Source: JAWLGW01 sp964569055 (lineage in GTDB: Bacteria > Planctomycetota > J058). Taken from it: a stretch of DNA of 28,672 bases. Every line of letters begins with the position of its first letter. Within the stretch, counting starts at the first letter, position 1. The notes under the pieces are model-generated. The model searched no databases. It was not told the DNA's origin and saw nothing but the letters and a program-made list of their open reading frames with translations. Position numbers and translations under genes: made by a program. Positions 27,360-28,672 of this stretch are shown here, one piece after another. The stretch lies in NCBI GenBank assembly GCA_964569055.1, contig CAZMSZ010000050.1, positions 1-28,672 on the forward strand, given 5' to 3'.

Positions 27360-27719
27360 ATGACGATCAAGACGACGCACGAGCCCGGCACGGTGTACGA
27401 CCTCGGCGCGGCGTGTCGGCAGTTGAAGGCTGACCCCACCTATCAGCGCGGGCACATCGCGCGCACGCTGGCGCGGCTGCCCGACCTGCGCATGGTCCTG
27501 ATCGCGATCCAGGGCGGGCACGAGATCCCCGAGCACGAGGCCGAGGACTCGGTCACGATCCAGGTGATCTCGGGGCGGGTGCGGCTCGCGTTCGAGGGGC
27601 GGGAGGTGGAGCTCGGCGCGGGTCAGCTGATCACGCTGGAGCGCGGCGTCCCGCACTCGGTGCGCGCGCTCGAGGAGAGCGCGCTGCTCCTGTCGCTCGG
27701 CTGGCGCGGCGAGCGCTGA
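27360..27719 (+). CDS. Small cupin-domain protein
   Basis: A 119-residue single-domain cupin. The ATG at 27360 follows AGAGGAG by six bases and is preferred over the in-frame ATG at 27339. Cupin motif 1 is represented by GGHEIPEHEAEDSVTIQVISG, with His residues and a Glu. The beta strand RLAFEGREVELGAGQLITLE and motif 2 ERGVPHSVRALEES, with the third His, follow. Motif 1 is looser than the classic HxH. Such proteins bind a metal and act as small enzymes or ligand sensors. No substrate can be assigned. It follows the kinase gene by 55 bases on the same strand, so cotranscription is possible. Confidence 0.88.
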   Translation: MTIKTTHEPGTVYDLGAACRQLKADPTYQRGHIARTLARLPDLRMVLIAIQGGHEIPEHEAEDSVTIQVISGRVRLAFEGREVELGAGQLITLERGVPHSVRALEESALLLSLGWRGER

Positions 27720-27809
27720 CCCCGGGCCGCCCGGGCCCCGTGGACGCGGGCGGGGCGGTTGGCGAAGATGCGGGCGCGCGCGCAGGGGCGCGGCGCGAGA
27801 GGAGATCGC

Positions 27810-28672
27810 GTGGGCTACCCCGTCCCGATGAGCGACATCACGACGGCCCTGCGGACGCTGATCGGCTACCTCGACGACCTGGCGCGGGCCTCGTTCGACA
27901 ACGCGGCCACCAAGATGCGGCTGGTCGTCAACTACGCGCAGAAGGACGAGGTGGTCCGCAGTTTGGCCGAGCTGCTGCGGGTCCGCATGCCCACCGAGGC
28001 CTTCCTGACGCGGGCCATGGGCGAGCGGCTCGACGTGCCCACGGCCCGCGGGCTCGAGCTCGCCTTCGCCTACGGGCTGCTGTTCCACCTCAAGCAGGCC
28101 CACCGGCTCAACCTGCGCGAGCTGCTCAGCCGCGGCGAGTTCGCGGGCGGCGGCATGGACGAGCGCTGGAAGCGGTTCGTGGCGCGGTTCGTCGAGCCGC
28201 TGCGCGACGAGCTGCGCCGCTTGAGCGACGCGCTGCGCGAGGCGCCCGACTCGGGCGCGCGGGTCGAGCCGGGCGAGGTGTTCGCGCAGGCGTTCGACCG
28301 CCTGTTCGGCGCCGAGAGCGAGGGCCAGGCGAGCCAGGCCGCGCCGTCGCCCGCCGCGGCCGCCGCGAGCCCGCCCGCGGCCGCGAGCGCGGCGGTCGGC
28401 GAGCGCTCGCCGCTGCGCGCGGCGGTCGCGGCGGTGGCGGACCCGAGCCTGCGCGCGAACCTCGAGGTCGACGCGCGCCTGCTCGAGCTCGAGCTGAGCA
28501 AGCAGCGCCCCGATCCGGCGCGCGTCCAGGAGCTGGTGGCCGACCTGGCCAACGGCGGCGCGGCCTGCGGCCAGGCGGCGCGCGAGCGCGCCGGGCTGAC
28601 GGCGGCCGCGCCGGCGCCGGCCGCGGGCGACGACGTGGACGAGCTCCGGCGCGCCCTCGAGGCCGAGCGGGC
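27810..28672 (+). CDS. Unrecognised helical protein (3' end beyond window)
   Basis: The frame is open from a GTG at 27810 to the edge (287 codons). AGAGGAG at 27798-27804 gives a good ribosome binding site five bases before it, and an in-frame ATG follows at 27828. Translation starts MGYPVPMSDITTALRTLIG. The first 180 residues are rich in charged helical sequence: DDLARASFDNAATKMRL, LAELLRVRMPTEAFL, GLELAFAYGLLFHLKQAHRL. A long Ala/Pro-rich low-complexity linker (about 170-200) and more helices follow. I recognise no domain. No signal peptide is evident. It follows the cupin by 90 bases. Confidence 0.8.
   Translation, partial: MGYPVPMSDITTALRTLIGYLDDLARASFDNAATKMRLVVNYAQKDEVVRSLAELLRVRMPTEAFLTRAMGERLDVPTARGLELAFAYGLLFHLKQAHRLNLRELLSRGEFAGGGMDERWKRFVARFVEPLRDELRRLSDALREAPDSGARVEPGEVFAQAFDRLFGAESEGQASQAAPSPAAAAASPPAAASAAVGERSPLRAAVAAVADPSLRANLEVDARLLELELSKQRPDPARVQELVADLANGGAACGQAARERAGLTAAAPAPAAGDDVDELRRALEAER

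Overview
The window is a very GC-rich piece of a chromosome or MAG scaffold with two 100-N gaps (7520-7619 and 11174-11273). The genes suggest a Gram-negative-type bacterium of the Planctomycetota, or less likely the Myxococcota. The pointers are two large Ser/Thr protein kinases (one fused to about 21 WD40 blades), a protein with the RELERRWRE helical motif common in those groups, a fused PurS-like/PurL protein, an LPS-transport-like protein, and lipoprotein and Tat genes. The taxon is inferred from gene content; no marker was searched.

Layout. 1-4887 (minus): smc-scpA-scpB, the condensin operon, with GTGA stop/start overlaps at both junctions. scpB runs off the left edge through a long (Glu-Thr/Ala)n tract. 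5190-7196 (minus): an unrecognised secreted 668-residue protein with a strong hairpin downstream. 7197-7905: a repeat-rich non-coding stretch interrupted by the first gap. 7906-10845 (plus): purL with PurS-like N-terminal segments. 10846-11273: repeats and the second gap. 11274-12191 (plus): outer-membrane-barrel-like protein missing its 5' end. 12260-13418 (plus): ParA ATPase and an overlapping small basic protein. 13478-17690 (minus): lipoprotein, tatA, and a 1003-residue LptC/LptA-like protein. 17842-18648 (plus): DUF2071 protein. 18684-19427 (minus): Uma2-type nuclease-fold protein. 19608-20399 (plus): RELERRWRE-type helical protein. 20430-20559: an AT-rich, 130-nt inverted-repeat element between convergent genes. 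20604-25676 (minus) and 25748-27304 (plus): divergent protein kinases. 27360-27719: cupin. 27810-end: unrecognised gene cut by the right edge.

Functionally the region mixes chromosome organisation (SMC-ScpA-ScpB, ParA), purine synthesis, envelope biogenesis and export (TatA, lipoprotein, LptC/A-like protein, barrel) and signalling (kinases, cupin). The least conventional parts are the WD40 kinase with an apparent 14+7 blade layout, its divergent partner with repeated GspE-N-like hairpins, the ParA paired with a small basic protein instead of ParB, the archaeal/cyanobacterial-looking condensin, and the AT-rich inverted repeat. Long antisense ORFs are abundant because of the GC content and were not annotated.
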